Shown here: one piece after another, positions 7,234 to 12,859 of the stretch
Layout: every line of letters begins with the position of its first letter
Position numbering within the stretch: position 1 is the stretch's first letter
Source: Sulfurihydrogenibium yellowstonense SS-5
GTDB lineage: Bacteria; Aquificota; Aquificia; Aquificales; Hydrogenothermaceae
DNA length: 12,859 nt
Assembly: GCF_000173615.1 (NCBI RefSeq)
Contig: NZ_ABZS01000021.1
Coordinates: forward strand, 1 to 12,859
Direction: 5' to 3'
Notes under the pieces: generated by a model
The model's database searches: none
Told to the model about the DNA's origin: nothing
What the model saw: the letters and a program-made list of their open reading frames with translations, nothing else
Position numbers and translations under genes: made by a program

Positions 7234-7307
7234 TTTCCCTGATTAAATCCGTCAGTTAAGCTAAGTTTTTAACTTTAAATTAAATTAAGACTTTACAAAT
7301 TTTTTTA

Positions 7308-7316
7308 TGTTATAAT
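7308..7316 (+). promoter_or_regulatory. Extended -10 promoter for the lipoprotein gene
   Basis: TG-n-TATAAT is a perfect extended -10 (TG 7308-7309, hexamer 7311-7316), 36 bases before the ATG. The best -35-like string at 17 bases is AAGACT (7288-7293), which is weak; TTTACA at 7292-7297 has only 13 bases of spacing. With the AGGAGGT ribosome site it predicts strong expression. Confidence 0.6.
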
Positions 7317-7351
7317 ATTGACTAAATTTTTTTAAGAGGAGGTAGTTAAGA

Positions 7352-7588
7352 ATGAAAAAATTAGTACTCGGATCAGTAGCAGCTGTATTATCAGCATCTT
7401 TACTTTTCAGCTGCCAAAAGAAAGAAGAACAACAACCAGCTGAACAACAAGCTGCTCCAGCTGAACAACAAGCAGCACCTGCACCAGCTGAACAACAAGC
7501 TGCTCCAGCTGAACAACAAGCTGCACCTGCACCAGCTGAACAACAAGCTGCTCCAGCAGGCGAACAAAAACCAGCTGAACAAAAGTAA
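7352..7588 (+). CDS. Small Pro/Ala/Glu/Gln-repeat lipoprotein, function unknown
   Basis: I do not recognise a named family. The 78 residues begin with a lipoprotein signal: MKK, a hydrophobic core, and lipobox LFSC with C21 as the predicted lipidated residue. After QKKEEQQ the mature part is entirely low complexity, made of PAEQQAA units arranged as a 16-residue period (two units plus PA), then an eroded end PAGEQKPAEQK. No globular domain can be present, so a flexible envelope-anchored spacer, a periplasmic linker or a surface coat are options. AGGAGGT (7337-7343) lies eight bases before the ATG. With the promoter before it and terminator after it, it is a single-gene unit. Sorting to inner or outer membrane is uncertain. 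Confidence 0.85.
   Translation: MKKLVLGSVAAVLSASLLFSCQKKEEQQPAEQQAAPAEQQAAPAPAEQQAAPAEQQAAPAPAEQQAAPAGEQKPAEQK
7436..7552 (+). repeat. Tandem 48-base coding repeat with 21-base sub-repeats
   Basis: Two 48-base units (7436-7483 and 7484-7531) differ at one base only, and a third begins at 7532 and stays intact for 21 bases. Each contains two near-identical 21-base PAEQQAA blocks. Near identity at silent positions points to recent tandem duplication, so copy number may vary between strains. Confidence 0.85.
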
Positions 7589-7602
7589 TTTCACACTATA
7601 TG

Positions 7603-7623
7603 AAGGGAGGCTTGTCCTCCCTT
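7603..7623 (+). terminator. Hairpin terminator after the lipoprotein gene
   Basis: A perfect 8-base-pair stem AAGGGAGG/CCTCCCTT (7603-7610, 7616-7623) closes loop CTTGT, 14 bases after the stop codon. The T tract that follows is short and broken (TTTCATTAATT), so this may be a weak or bidirectional terminator, or a 3' stabilising hairpin. Confidence 0.7.
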
Positions 7624-7747
7624 TCATTAATTAAAATTTACTATTTTAAAAATTCTTCTATTTAATTATCTTTTAAGGACTTCTATATAATCTAAATAAT
7701 CTAAAAAACCATCATGTATCATGTGGAAAATTCAATAAAAGTATGAG

Positions 7748-7768
7748 ATTTTTCTCCAGCTACAAAAT
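7748..7768 (-). repeat. Decayed type C repeat
   Basis: On the minus strand it aligns without gaps to the type C copy at 9775-9795, with arms ATTTT/AAAAT in place of ATTCT/AGAAT. Most differences are C to T or G to A, as expected of a drifting relic in an AT-biased genome. Confidence 0.5.
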
Positions 7769-7809
7769 GGCGATACTTTACTTCTAAACTCTCATCCTCT
7801 TCTGTAATG

Positions 7810-7825
7810 ACAATTCATGAATTGT
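7810..7825. repeat. Type P palindrome, second copy (16 bases)
   Basis: ACAATTCATGAATTGT is a perfect palindrome. It shares the 14-base core CAATTCATGAATTG with 4706-4723. The outer pair changed from G-C to A-T on both sides, keeping symmetry. Confidence 0.7.
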
Positions 7826-7845
7826 TTCTACTTATTTTCTTTGCC

Positions 7846-7872
7846 ATCCCTAAGGATGTAAGTCTGAAAGAT
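7846..7872 (+). repeat. Decayed type A repeat
   Basis: This recognisable relic of type A has ATCC at the start, GGA-T, AAGTC-TGAA and AGAT at the end, with about one inserted base and several substitutions. The hairpin is largely lost. Confidence 0.45.
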
Positions 7873-8033
7873 CTTCTTTTTGAATTCTGTGAAAATTCCT
7901 AATTTCTTACTTATGGCATTTCTATACATTCTAAAGAATTGTAATTAAATTTTCAAAGAAATGATTTTAATTTTTCCTTTAATGCTAACATCCTTTCACG
8001 GACCCATCACTCCCATCCTTTAAAATCCTGTTA

Positions 8034-8042
8034 TGTTAGAAT
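8034..8042 (+). promoter_or_regulatory. Extended -10 promoter candidate for the GH57 gene
   Basis: TG-n-TAGAAT (TG 8034-8035, hexamer 8037-8042) is the same form as the NYN promoter. It leaves a leader of about 65 bases before the ATG at 8116. No good -35 was seen. The CATCCTTT direct repeat at 7989-8021 lies just upstream. Confidence 0.4.
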
Positions 8043-8115
8043 ATTCCCAATTGTTTATTTTTAAGGAATATAAACTAAATTTATACATACCTACAACATA
8101 AGGAGGGAAGATTTA

Positions 8116-9660
8116 ATGAAAGGCTATTGGATGCCAGTATTACATTCCCACTTGCCATTTGTAAAACACCCAGAATATGAATACTTTCTTGAAGAGCATT
8201 GGCTTTTTGAAGCTATAACAGAAACATACATACCGCTTTTGATGAGATTTAAGAAGCTTGAAGAAGAAGGCGTAGATTTTAGAATAACAACCTCTATCAC
8301 TCCACCTTTAGCATATATGCTATCAGACCGGCTACTGATTGAAAAGTACAAAAAATATCTTGACAAAATGCTATCCCTTACAGAAAAAGAAATCAAGAGA
8401 ACAAGAGCAAGTGAAACATTTAACAAGCTGGCAAATTTTTATAACAAGCTGTTTACTGAAATTAAAGATTTTTTTTATGGATTTTTAAATCAAAATGTTT
8501 TAAACGGCTATAGATATTTTGAAGAAAAAGGATGTATAGAAATAATTACTTGCAATGCAACCCACGGGTTCTTACCTTTACTTCAACCAGAAATCCAATC
8601 TGTAGAGAGACAAATTGAGCTTGCAGTCAAAACTCACGAAAAATTTTTTGGGAAAAAGCCAAAAGGCATTTGGCTTGCAGAATGTGCATATTACGATGGG
8701 CTTGATAGCATATTAGCTAAGCATGGTATAGAGTATTTCTTTTTAGATTCTCATGGATTGATTTTTGGAAAGCCAACTCCAAGATACGGTGTTTTTGCAC
8801 CTGTTTATACACCATCAAAAGTAGCAGCATTTGGAAGAGACCCAGAGTCTTCAAAGCAAGTATGGAGTGCAAAGGAAGGATACCCGGGAGACCCTAACTA
8901 CAGAGACTTTTATAGAGATATAGGTTTTGACCTTGAATTTGATTATATTAAAGACTATATAAGCCCGGATGGAATTAGAGTTTATACAGGAATAAAATAT
9001 TACAGAGTAACGGGAGATGTTGACCTTGCCCACAAACAGCCATACGACCCGGATAAAGCAAAAGAAATGACAAAGGTTCATGCCGGACATTTTCATATAT
9101 CAAGAGAAAAACAAATGGAATATCTTGGTAAATTTATGGATAGACTGCCGTTAATAGTTTCTCCTTACGATGCAGAACTTTTTGGCCATTGGTGGTTTGA
9201 AGGACCAGAATTTTTATATAATCTTTTTAAAGAAATTGATAAACATAAACAATTTAAAGCAATTACACCATCTGAATATCTAAATATATACCCAGAAAAC
9301 CAAGTAATCAGACCATCTCCATCATCTTGGGGCGATAAAGGATACTATGAAGTATGGATAAATCCAAAAAATCACTGGGTTTATAGATATTTACATCAAA
9401 TGGAAAGAGATTTAGAAAGCTTAAAATCTAAATATAACAACAATCAAAGAGTCTTAAAACAGTTGGAAGTTCAGCTCCTACTGGCTCAAAGTAGCGATTG
9501 GACATTTTTAATAACAACAGAAACAGCTCAACAGTATGCAACAAACAGATTGAAAGAACACATAAGCCATTTTTACACATTGAAAGAACAGTTAGAGATG
9601 GGTAAAATAGATAAAGAGTATTTAAAATTTTTAGAGTATAAATACAGTATTTTTGGATAA
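8116..9660 (+). CDS. GH57 1,4-alpha-glucan branching enzyme
   Basis: The 514-residue protein has the five conserved GH57 regions. They are HSHLPF (10-15), THGFLPLL (149-156), GIWLAECAY (184-192) with nucleophile E189, SPYDAELFGHWWFEG (349-363) with acid/base D352, and SPSSWGDKGYYEVW (401-414). Region 3 with AEC, length near 520, and the alpha-helical C-terminal part rich in Gln/Leu (about 420-514) place it with branching enzymes of the Thermus/Thermococcus type, not the amylopullulanases. It would add alpha-1,6 branches to glycogen in the cytosol; no signal peptide is present. AGGAGG (8101-8106) lies nine bases before the ATG. No glycogen synthase or phosphorylase gene is adjacent, so it is an orphan locus here. 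An alpha-amylase label is possible but fits less well. Confidence 0.9.
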   Translation: MKGYWMPVLHSHLPFVKHPEYEYFLEEHWLFEAITETYIPLLMRFKKLEEEGVDFRITTSITPPLAYMLSDRLLIEKYKKYLDKMLSLTEKEIKRTRASETFNKLANFYNKLFTEIKDFFYGFLNQNVLNGYRYFEEKGCIEIITCNATHGFLPLLQPEIQSVERQIELAVKTHEKFFGKKPKGIWLAECAYYDGLDSILAKHGIEYFFLDSHGLIFGKPTPRYGVFAPVYTPSKVAAFGRDPESSKQVWSAKEGYPGDPNYRDFYRDIGFDLEFDYIKDYISPDGIRVYTGIKYYRVTGDVDLAHKQPYDPDKAKEMTKVHAGHFHISREKQMEYLGKFMDRLPLIVSPYDAELFGHWWFEGPEFLYNLFKEIDKHKQFKAITPSEYLNIYPENQVIRPSPSSWGDKGYYEVWINPKNHWVYRYLHQMERDLESLKSKYNNNQRVLKQLEVQLLLAQSSDWTFLITTETAQQYATNRLKEHISHFYTLKEQLEMGKIDKEYLKFLEYKYSIFG

Positions 9661-9696
9661 AGAATTAGGTATTTTTATAAAATCTTAGATAAGAAG

Positions 9697-9722
9697 ATCC
9701 TTCGGACTAAAGTCCTCAGGAT
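9697..9722 (-). repeat. Type A palindromic repeat, copy 3
   Basis: Read on the minus strand, it matches 4805-4830 at all 26 positions: ATCCT/AGGAT stem, GA/GA mismatches, GGAC/GTCC stem, TTTA loop. It starts 37 bases after the branching-enzyme stop. Confidence 0.82.
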
Positions 9723-9774
9723 GACAGGAAAAGGTTGATTTATGGGCATCAGAGAAAAGGCAACTTTATTTGTC

Positions 9775-9795
9775 ATTCTGCAGCCGGCAAAGAAT
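9775..9795 (+). repeat. Type C palindromic repeat, copy 2
   Basis: Arms ATTCT/AGAAT surround GCA, the palindrome GCCGGC, and AA. It is preceded by GTC and followed by CTC, the same flanks as type B. It is inverted relative to type A copy 3, 52 bases away. Confidence 0.72.
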
Positions 9796-9874
9796 CTCTT
9801 ACTTTTATTGAATTTCTAACCCGACGTATTTAGAGTAAAATATAGTATTTTTAGCGATTAGGAGGTATTTTTAC

Positions 9875-10558
9875 TTGGAAGAGAAAATAAATGAATGTTT
9901 AAAACTGCAAGATGAACTTAACAAAAAGATTGATGTAAATTGGAAAAATATAAGAACAAGAGAGGATTTTTTTAGAGCTATATGGCTTGAATGTGCTGAA
10001 TCTGTTGAATCTTTACCTTGGAAATGGTGGAAAAAAATTGAACCGGATATAGAAAATCTTGAAATTGAACTTGCTGACATATTTCATTTTGTATTATCAT
10101 TGGTTCTTATGGAGAGAAACCCGGATTTAAGTTATTTTTACAAGGGTTTAAGCAAAGACTTCTCAGATTTAAAAGATATAGAAGGTGATTATATTAACCA
10201 TTATTTAGCACAAAAGTATAAAGAAGAAGAAAATACAAAAATTTACATCTATCTAATAGAAAGGGTAGCAGAAAAAGCCTTAAGGCAAGATTTAAATGGC
10301 GTGTTATTTTTCTTTGGTATGGTTGTCTCGGAAGTCTTTGATTTTGATAAATTATACCTTCTCTATATCGGCAAAAATATACTCAATCATATAAGACAAG
10401 AAAAAGGTTATAAATCCGGAAGCTATCAAAAAGTAATTGGTGGCTTAGAGGATAACAAATATTTATTAAAAGCAATCAAAGAGGTAAACTCAAAAGATGA
10501 ACTTGAAGAAAAGTTAAGAAATGTTTTCGAAAATTTGGAGGTAAAAAATAATGAATGA
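9875..10558 (+). CDS. All-alpha dimeric dUTP diphosphatase (dUTPase_2 family)
   Basis: It hydrolyses dUTP to dUMP and pyrophosphate, keeping uracil out of DNA and supplying dTMP synthesis. The 227-residue protein has the motifs of the Campylobacter/trypanosomatid type, related to MazG, not the trimeric Dut type. These are LQDELN (11-16), E39-x2-E42 in WLECAESVESLPWKWWK, E65-x2-D68 in IENLEIELADIFHF (Mg-binding acids), and GKNILNHIRQEKGYKSGSY (166-184). The start is TTG, with AGGAGGT (9860-9866) eight bases upstream. Its last eight bases overlap the next gene, so translation is coupled with the proteinase gene. Confidence 0.92.
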   Translation: MEEKINECLKLQDELNKKIDVNWKNIRTREDFFRAIWLECAESVESLPWKWWKKIEPDIENLEIELADIFHFVLSLVLMERNPDLSYFYKGLSKDFSDLKDIEGDYINHYLAQKYKEEENTKIYIYLIERVAEKALRQDLNGVLFFFGMVVSEVFDFDKLYLLYIGKNILNHIRQEKGYKSGSYQKVIGGLEDNKYLLKAIKEVNSKDELEEKLRNVFENLEVKNNE

Positions 10559-11402
10559 ACCAGGTTATTTTTTCATAGGACAGCTATTTTGGTTAATTTT
10601 CCTCTTTTTGTTTATATTCCCTATAATTCAAGCCCAGATGCTTCAGTGGAGTAGAGAGAGAATATTAAAAGCTATAGAAGAAAAATATGGCTCTAAGGTA
10701 ATCACATTAATCCATAGACAAGAGACAAGGTCGTTGTTTGGATTTTTTATGATGAGGATGATAACCATAGAAGATTCAGAGGCTGTTTTAAGGGCAATCA
10801 GAATGACTCCAAAAGATAAGCCTATAGATTTTATAATACATACTCCCGGCGGGATAGCCTTGGCTGCAACACAGATAGCAAGAGCTTTAGTAGCACATCC
10901 AGCAAAAGTAAGGGTAATAGTACCACACTATGCAATGTCTGGCGGGACGTTAATAGCATTAGCTGCAGACGAAATAGTCATGGACCCATTTGCAGTTTTA
11001 GGACCTGTTGACCCACAGCTTGGAATGGAACCGGCAGCATCCTTAGTAAAGATAGAACAGTTGAAAGAGCCAAAAGATATAGATGATCAAACGCTTGTTA
11101 AAATTGACATGAGTAAAAAAGCTTTAAAGCAGATGAAAGACACAGTTAAAGAAATTCTTATAAAAAAAGGACATAGTGAAGAAAAGGCTGAATTTATAGC
11201 GAATGAACTATCTCAAGGAAAATGGACGCATGACTATCCGCTTACCTACGATTATCTAAAATCTTTGGGACTAAACGTAAGCACCGAAATGCCGGAAGAA
11301 GTTTATGCTTTGATGGATTTATATCCTCAACCGACAGGAATTCCTGCTGTCCAATATTTACCAGAACCACCGGTAAAAAGACCGGAGGCAATTAAGAAAT
11401 GA
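10551..11402 (+). CDS. Membrane-anchored SDH-type Clp-fold serine proteinase
   Basis: The 283-residue protein has one N-terminal membrane helix (about 7-27, FFIGQLFWLIFLFLF) and then a ClpP/crotonase-fold domain of the 'serine dehydrogenase proteinase' family (SDH_sah), related to SppA and NfeD proteases. Visible motifs are DFIIHTPGG (93-101, oxyanion-hole glycines), VPHYAMSGGT (124-133) with presumed nucleophile S130, and MDPFAVLGPVDPQLG (144-158). Lysines at 167-175 could supply the general base of a Ser-Lys dyad; that is inference. A role in membrane protein quality control is plausible but unproven in the family. GGAGGT (10537-10542) sits eight bases before the ATG. It overlaps dUTPase by eight bases and the DUF502 gene by four (ATGA). 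Confidence 0.88.
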   Translation: MNEPGYFFIGQLFWLIFLFLFIFPIIQAQMLQWSRERILKAIEEKYGSKVITLIHRQETRSLFGFFMMRMITIEDSEAVLRAIRMTPKDKPIDFIIHTPGGIALAATQIARALVAHPAKVRVIVPHYAMSGGTLIALAADEIVMDPFAVLGPVDPQLGMEPAASLVKIEQLKEPKDIDDQTLVKIDMSKKALKQMKDTVKEILIKKGHSEEKAEFIANELSQGKWTHDYPLTYDYLKSLGLNVSTEMPEEVYALMDLYPQPTGIPAVQYLPEPPVKRPEAIKK

Positions 11403-12044
11403 AAGTAAATTTAAAAAACACATTTATTACAGGACTTTTTGTTTTAATACCTATAAATAGTTACATTTTGGGTTGTAAAGACCGTTTTATCAGCGGTAAA
11501 TAATCTAATACTTCCTTACATTGAAGAGCTTGGTATTCCGGTTCCTCATATTCCCGGTCTTGGGATATTAGTAACTTTAAGCATCATCTTTCTTCTTGGA
11601 CTTTTAGCTCAAAATTATTTTGGCAAGAGATTACTGGAATATTGGGATAAATTTATTTCAAAAATTCCTGTAGTGAGCTCTATTTACAATGCAACAAAGC
11701 AAACGATGGAAACATTATTCTCAAAGAAAGAAAATTTCTCAAAGGTTGCTCTTGTTAGGTATCCACATAAAGACACCCTTGCGATAGGCTTTGTGGCTAA
11801 TGAGTTAAAAATATGTAATGAACATTATTACATTGTTTTTATACCGGCAGCAATAAACCCAACTTCTGGGTTTGCCATAATGGTAAAAAAAGAAGACCTT
11901 ATTCTTACAGATTTAACCGTTGAAGAGGCAACAAGAACTATACTTTCTGGTGGATTAGTTATTAAAAAACAAATAAAATTATTAGAAAATCAAAAAACAG
12001 AAGAAGCAAAGGTTGTAGAAAACGGAGAAAAAAATGCCGTATGA
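11399..12044 (+). pseudogene. DUF502 family membrane protein, broken by a +1 frameshift
   Basis: Translation from ATG 11399 (ATGA overlap with the proteinase stop) gives the typical DUF502 start (LKNTFITGLFVLIPI), then leaves the family and stops after 34 codons. The continuation lies one frame over, from 11457: IVTFWVVKTVLSAV, the hallmark IPGLG, a second membrane segment (VTLSIIFLLGLLAQNYFG), then KIPVVSSIYNATKQ and a soluble C-terminal domain. Removing one A from the AAA at 11455-11457 restores a 214-residue protein of normal length with two membrane helices. Without that, the first normal start in the second frame is GTG 11673, giving only the soluble 123 residues. This may be a true mutation, a sequencing error, or frameshifting; function of DUF502 is unknown. 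Confidence 0.88.
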
Positions 12045-12859
12045 AGATTTAAGGGAGTTTATATCAGACCTTGAAAAAAACGGAGAGTTAATCAGAGTAA
12101 AAAGTAAAGTTAGTCCGATTCTTGAAATAACTGAACTTGCGGATAGAATGTCAAAACTTCCAAAAGGTGGAAAGGCTTTACTTTTTGAAAATGTTGAAGG
12201 ATACGAAAACATCCCGGTTTTAATTAATGCCTTTGGAAGTGAAAAGCGTATGAAAATGGCGCTGGGCGTTGAAAATTTTGAAAGTATCGGCTGGAAATTA
12301 TATAAGATCTTAAAACCAGAAATTCCTAACACATTTTTAGACAAGTTAAAAAAACTGCCAGAACTGAAAAAACTAAACGATGCTTTGCCTGTTGTTGTCA
12401 AAGATGGAAAATGTAAAGAAATAATCAAAAAAGGTCAAGATGTAAACATCTTTGATTTTCCGGTTTTAAAATGCTGGCCAAAAGATGGTGGAAGATTTAT
12501 AACACTTCCAATAGTCATTTCGAAAGACCCGGAAAATGGAATAAGAAATGTAGGAATGTACAGGATACAGCTTATAGATAGAGACAAAGTGACAGTTCAT
12601 TGGCAGATCCATAAAGGTGGTTCTCATCATTTTTGGAAGGCTAAAAGGCTTGGTGTTAAAATTCCTGTTGCCATAGTAGTAGGTGCAGACCCTGTTCTTA
12701 CTTACTGTGCATCTGCTCCACTGCCTGAAGATGTAGACGAATTTTTATTTGCTGGCATTATCAGAGATAGAGGTGTTAAGCTTGTAAAATGTGAAACGGT
12801 TGATTTAGAAGTTCCGGCAGATGCAGAAATTGTGATAGAAGGATACATAGACCCAAGCG
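12034..12859 (+). CDS. ubiD: UbiD-family decarboxylase, 3'-truncated by window edge
   Basis: UbiD enzymes are prenylated-FMN-dependent non-oxidative decarboxylases of aromatic or unsaturated acids, classically in ubiquinone or menaquinone synthesis. 275 residues are visible of about 480-600. Diagnostic segments are the N-terminal MPYEDLREFISDLEKNGELIRV, then NVGMYRIQLID (172-182) and HWQIHKGGSHHF (189-200), which belong to the cofactor and metal site. GADP and SAPLPEDVDEF follow, then the acidic AEIVIEG (265-271) near the end of the visible part. No in-frame stop occurs before the window ends. GGAG (12024-12027) is six bases before the ATG, which overlaps the DUF502 gene end by 11 bases. The substrate cannot be told; a quinone role is the default guess for an Aquificales member. 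The prFMN synthase UbiX is not in view. Confidence 0.92.
   Translation, partial: MPYEDLREFISDLEKNGELIRVKSKVSPILEITELADRMSKLPKGGKALLFENVEGYENIPVLINAFGSEKRMKMALGVENFESIGWKLYKILKPEIPNTFLDKLKKLPELKKLNDALPVVVKDGKCKEIIKKGQDVNIFDFPVLKCWPKDGGRFITLPIVISKDPENGIRNVGMYRIQLIDRDKVTVHWQIHKGGSHHFWKAKRLGVKIPVAIVVGADPVLTYCASAPLPEDVDEFLFAGIIRDRGVKLVKCETVDLEVPADAEIVIEGYIDPS

Larger units (their letters stand above)
7624..8115. other. Long non-coding gap with decayed repeats and a promoter
   Basis: No gene with a start, ribosome site and sensible protein was found in 492 bases. It contains a TATAAT (7686-7691) with no gene after it, three eroded repeats (7748-7768, 7810-7825, 7846-7872), and a direct repeat CATCCTTT (7989-7996 and 8014-8021). 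The likely branching-enzyme promoter lies at 8034-8042. The rest is AT-rich with nothing recognisable. Confidence 0.6.
9661..9874. other. Non-coding gap with an opposed A/C repeat pair
   Basis: These 214 bases between the branching enzyme and dUTPase genes hold type A (9697-9722, minus) and type C (9775-9795, plus), inner ends reading GATGAC and GTCATT toward each other. A possible -10 TAAAAT (9836-9841) precedes the dUTPase gene but has no well-spaced -35. Confidence 0.6.

Noticed and set aside
7400..7627. Minus-strand ORF over the lipoprotein repeats
   Set aside because: It is the antisense reading of the repeats (Ser/Leu/Phe/Trp low complexity), opposite a gene with promoter, ribosome site and lipobox.
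7686..7691. TATAAT as a promoter for a small gene or RNA in the 7624-8115 gap
   Set aside because: Only a ten-codon frame without ribosome site follows, and there is no terminator or structured RNA downstream; an AT-rich chance match is likelier.
4659..9795. CRISPR array made of the short repeats
   Set aside because: Repeat spacing and orientation are irregular, the repeats are of different types, and no cas gene is present.
11673..12044. A separate 123-residue protein starting at GTG 11673
   Set aside because: It is the C-terminal part of a DUF502 protein whose membrane segments are encoded just upstream in frame; a start here would cut the family in the middle of a conserved motif and no ribosome site precedes it.

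Overview
This AT-rich window comes from a bacterial chromosome that looks like a member of the Aquificales, most likely the Hydrogenothermaceae (Sulfurihydrogenibium-like). The best single marker is the gene at 4306-4632. It encodes a small thioredoxin-fold [2Fe-2S] ferredoxin that closely matches, from memory, the Aquifex aeolicus protein of that type, including the C-terminal KGKPPGMF. Lys/Glu/Ile-rich proteins and a GH57 branching enzyme also suit a thermophile. The genus is inference; no search was run.

Layout. 1-1808 is the 3' part of infB (translation initiation factor IF2, cut by the window edge). It overlaps queE (7-carboxy-7-deazaguanine synthase), which meets a PilZ c-di-GMP receptor gene tail to tail. 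The PilZ gene is divergent from dprA, which protects incoming DNA during transformation. The ferredoxin gene follows with its own promoter. 4633-5027 holds no gene but is packed with short palindromic repeats. On the minus strand, 7141 down to 5028 carries a NYN/PIN-like nuclease, grpE and a shortened dnaJ, probably one transcription unit. Divergent from it is a single-gene unit for a 78-residue lipoprotein built of Pro-Ala-Glu-Gln repeats, with an extended -10 promoter, strong ribosome site and hairpin terminator. A second non-coding stretch (7624-8115) has decayed repeats, then a lone GH57 glucan branching enzyme gene. A third repeat pair precedes a tightly overlapping plus-strand cluster: all-alpha dUTPase, a membrane-anchored Clp-fold serine proteinase of the SDH type, a DUF502 membrane protein broken by a one-base frameshift, and the start of a UbiD-family decarboxylase that runs off the window.

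Most genes are housekeeping. The most notable non-gene signal is a mosaic of short palindromes (types A, B/C and P) in three intergenic regions. They occur in opposed pairs like REP/BIME or MITE elements, and types A and B share a stem broken by tandem G.A mismatches. Other points worth a look are the DUF502 frameshift, the truncated DnaJ, the misplaced grpE start and the internally duplicated lipoprotein. I saw no CRISPR array, tRNA, rRNA, phage or intact transposase.
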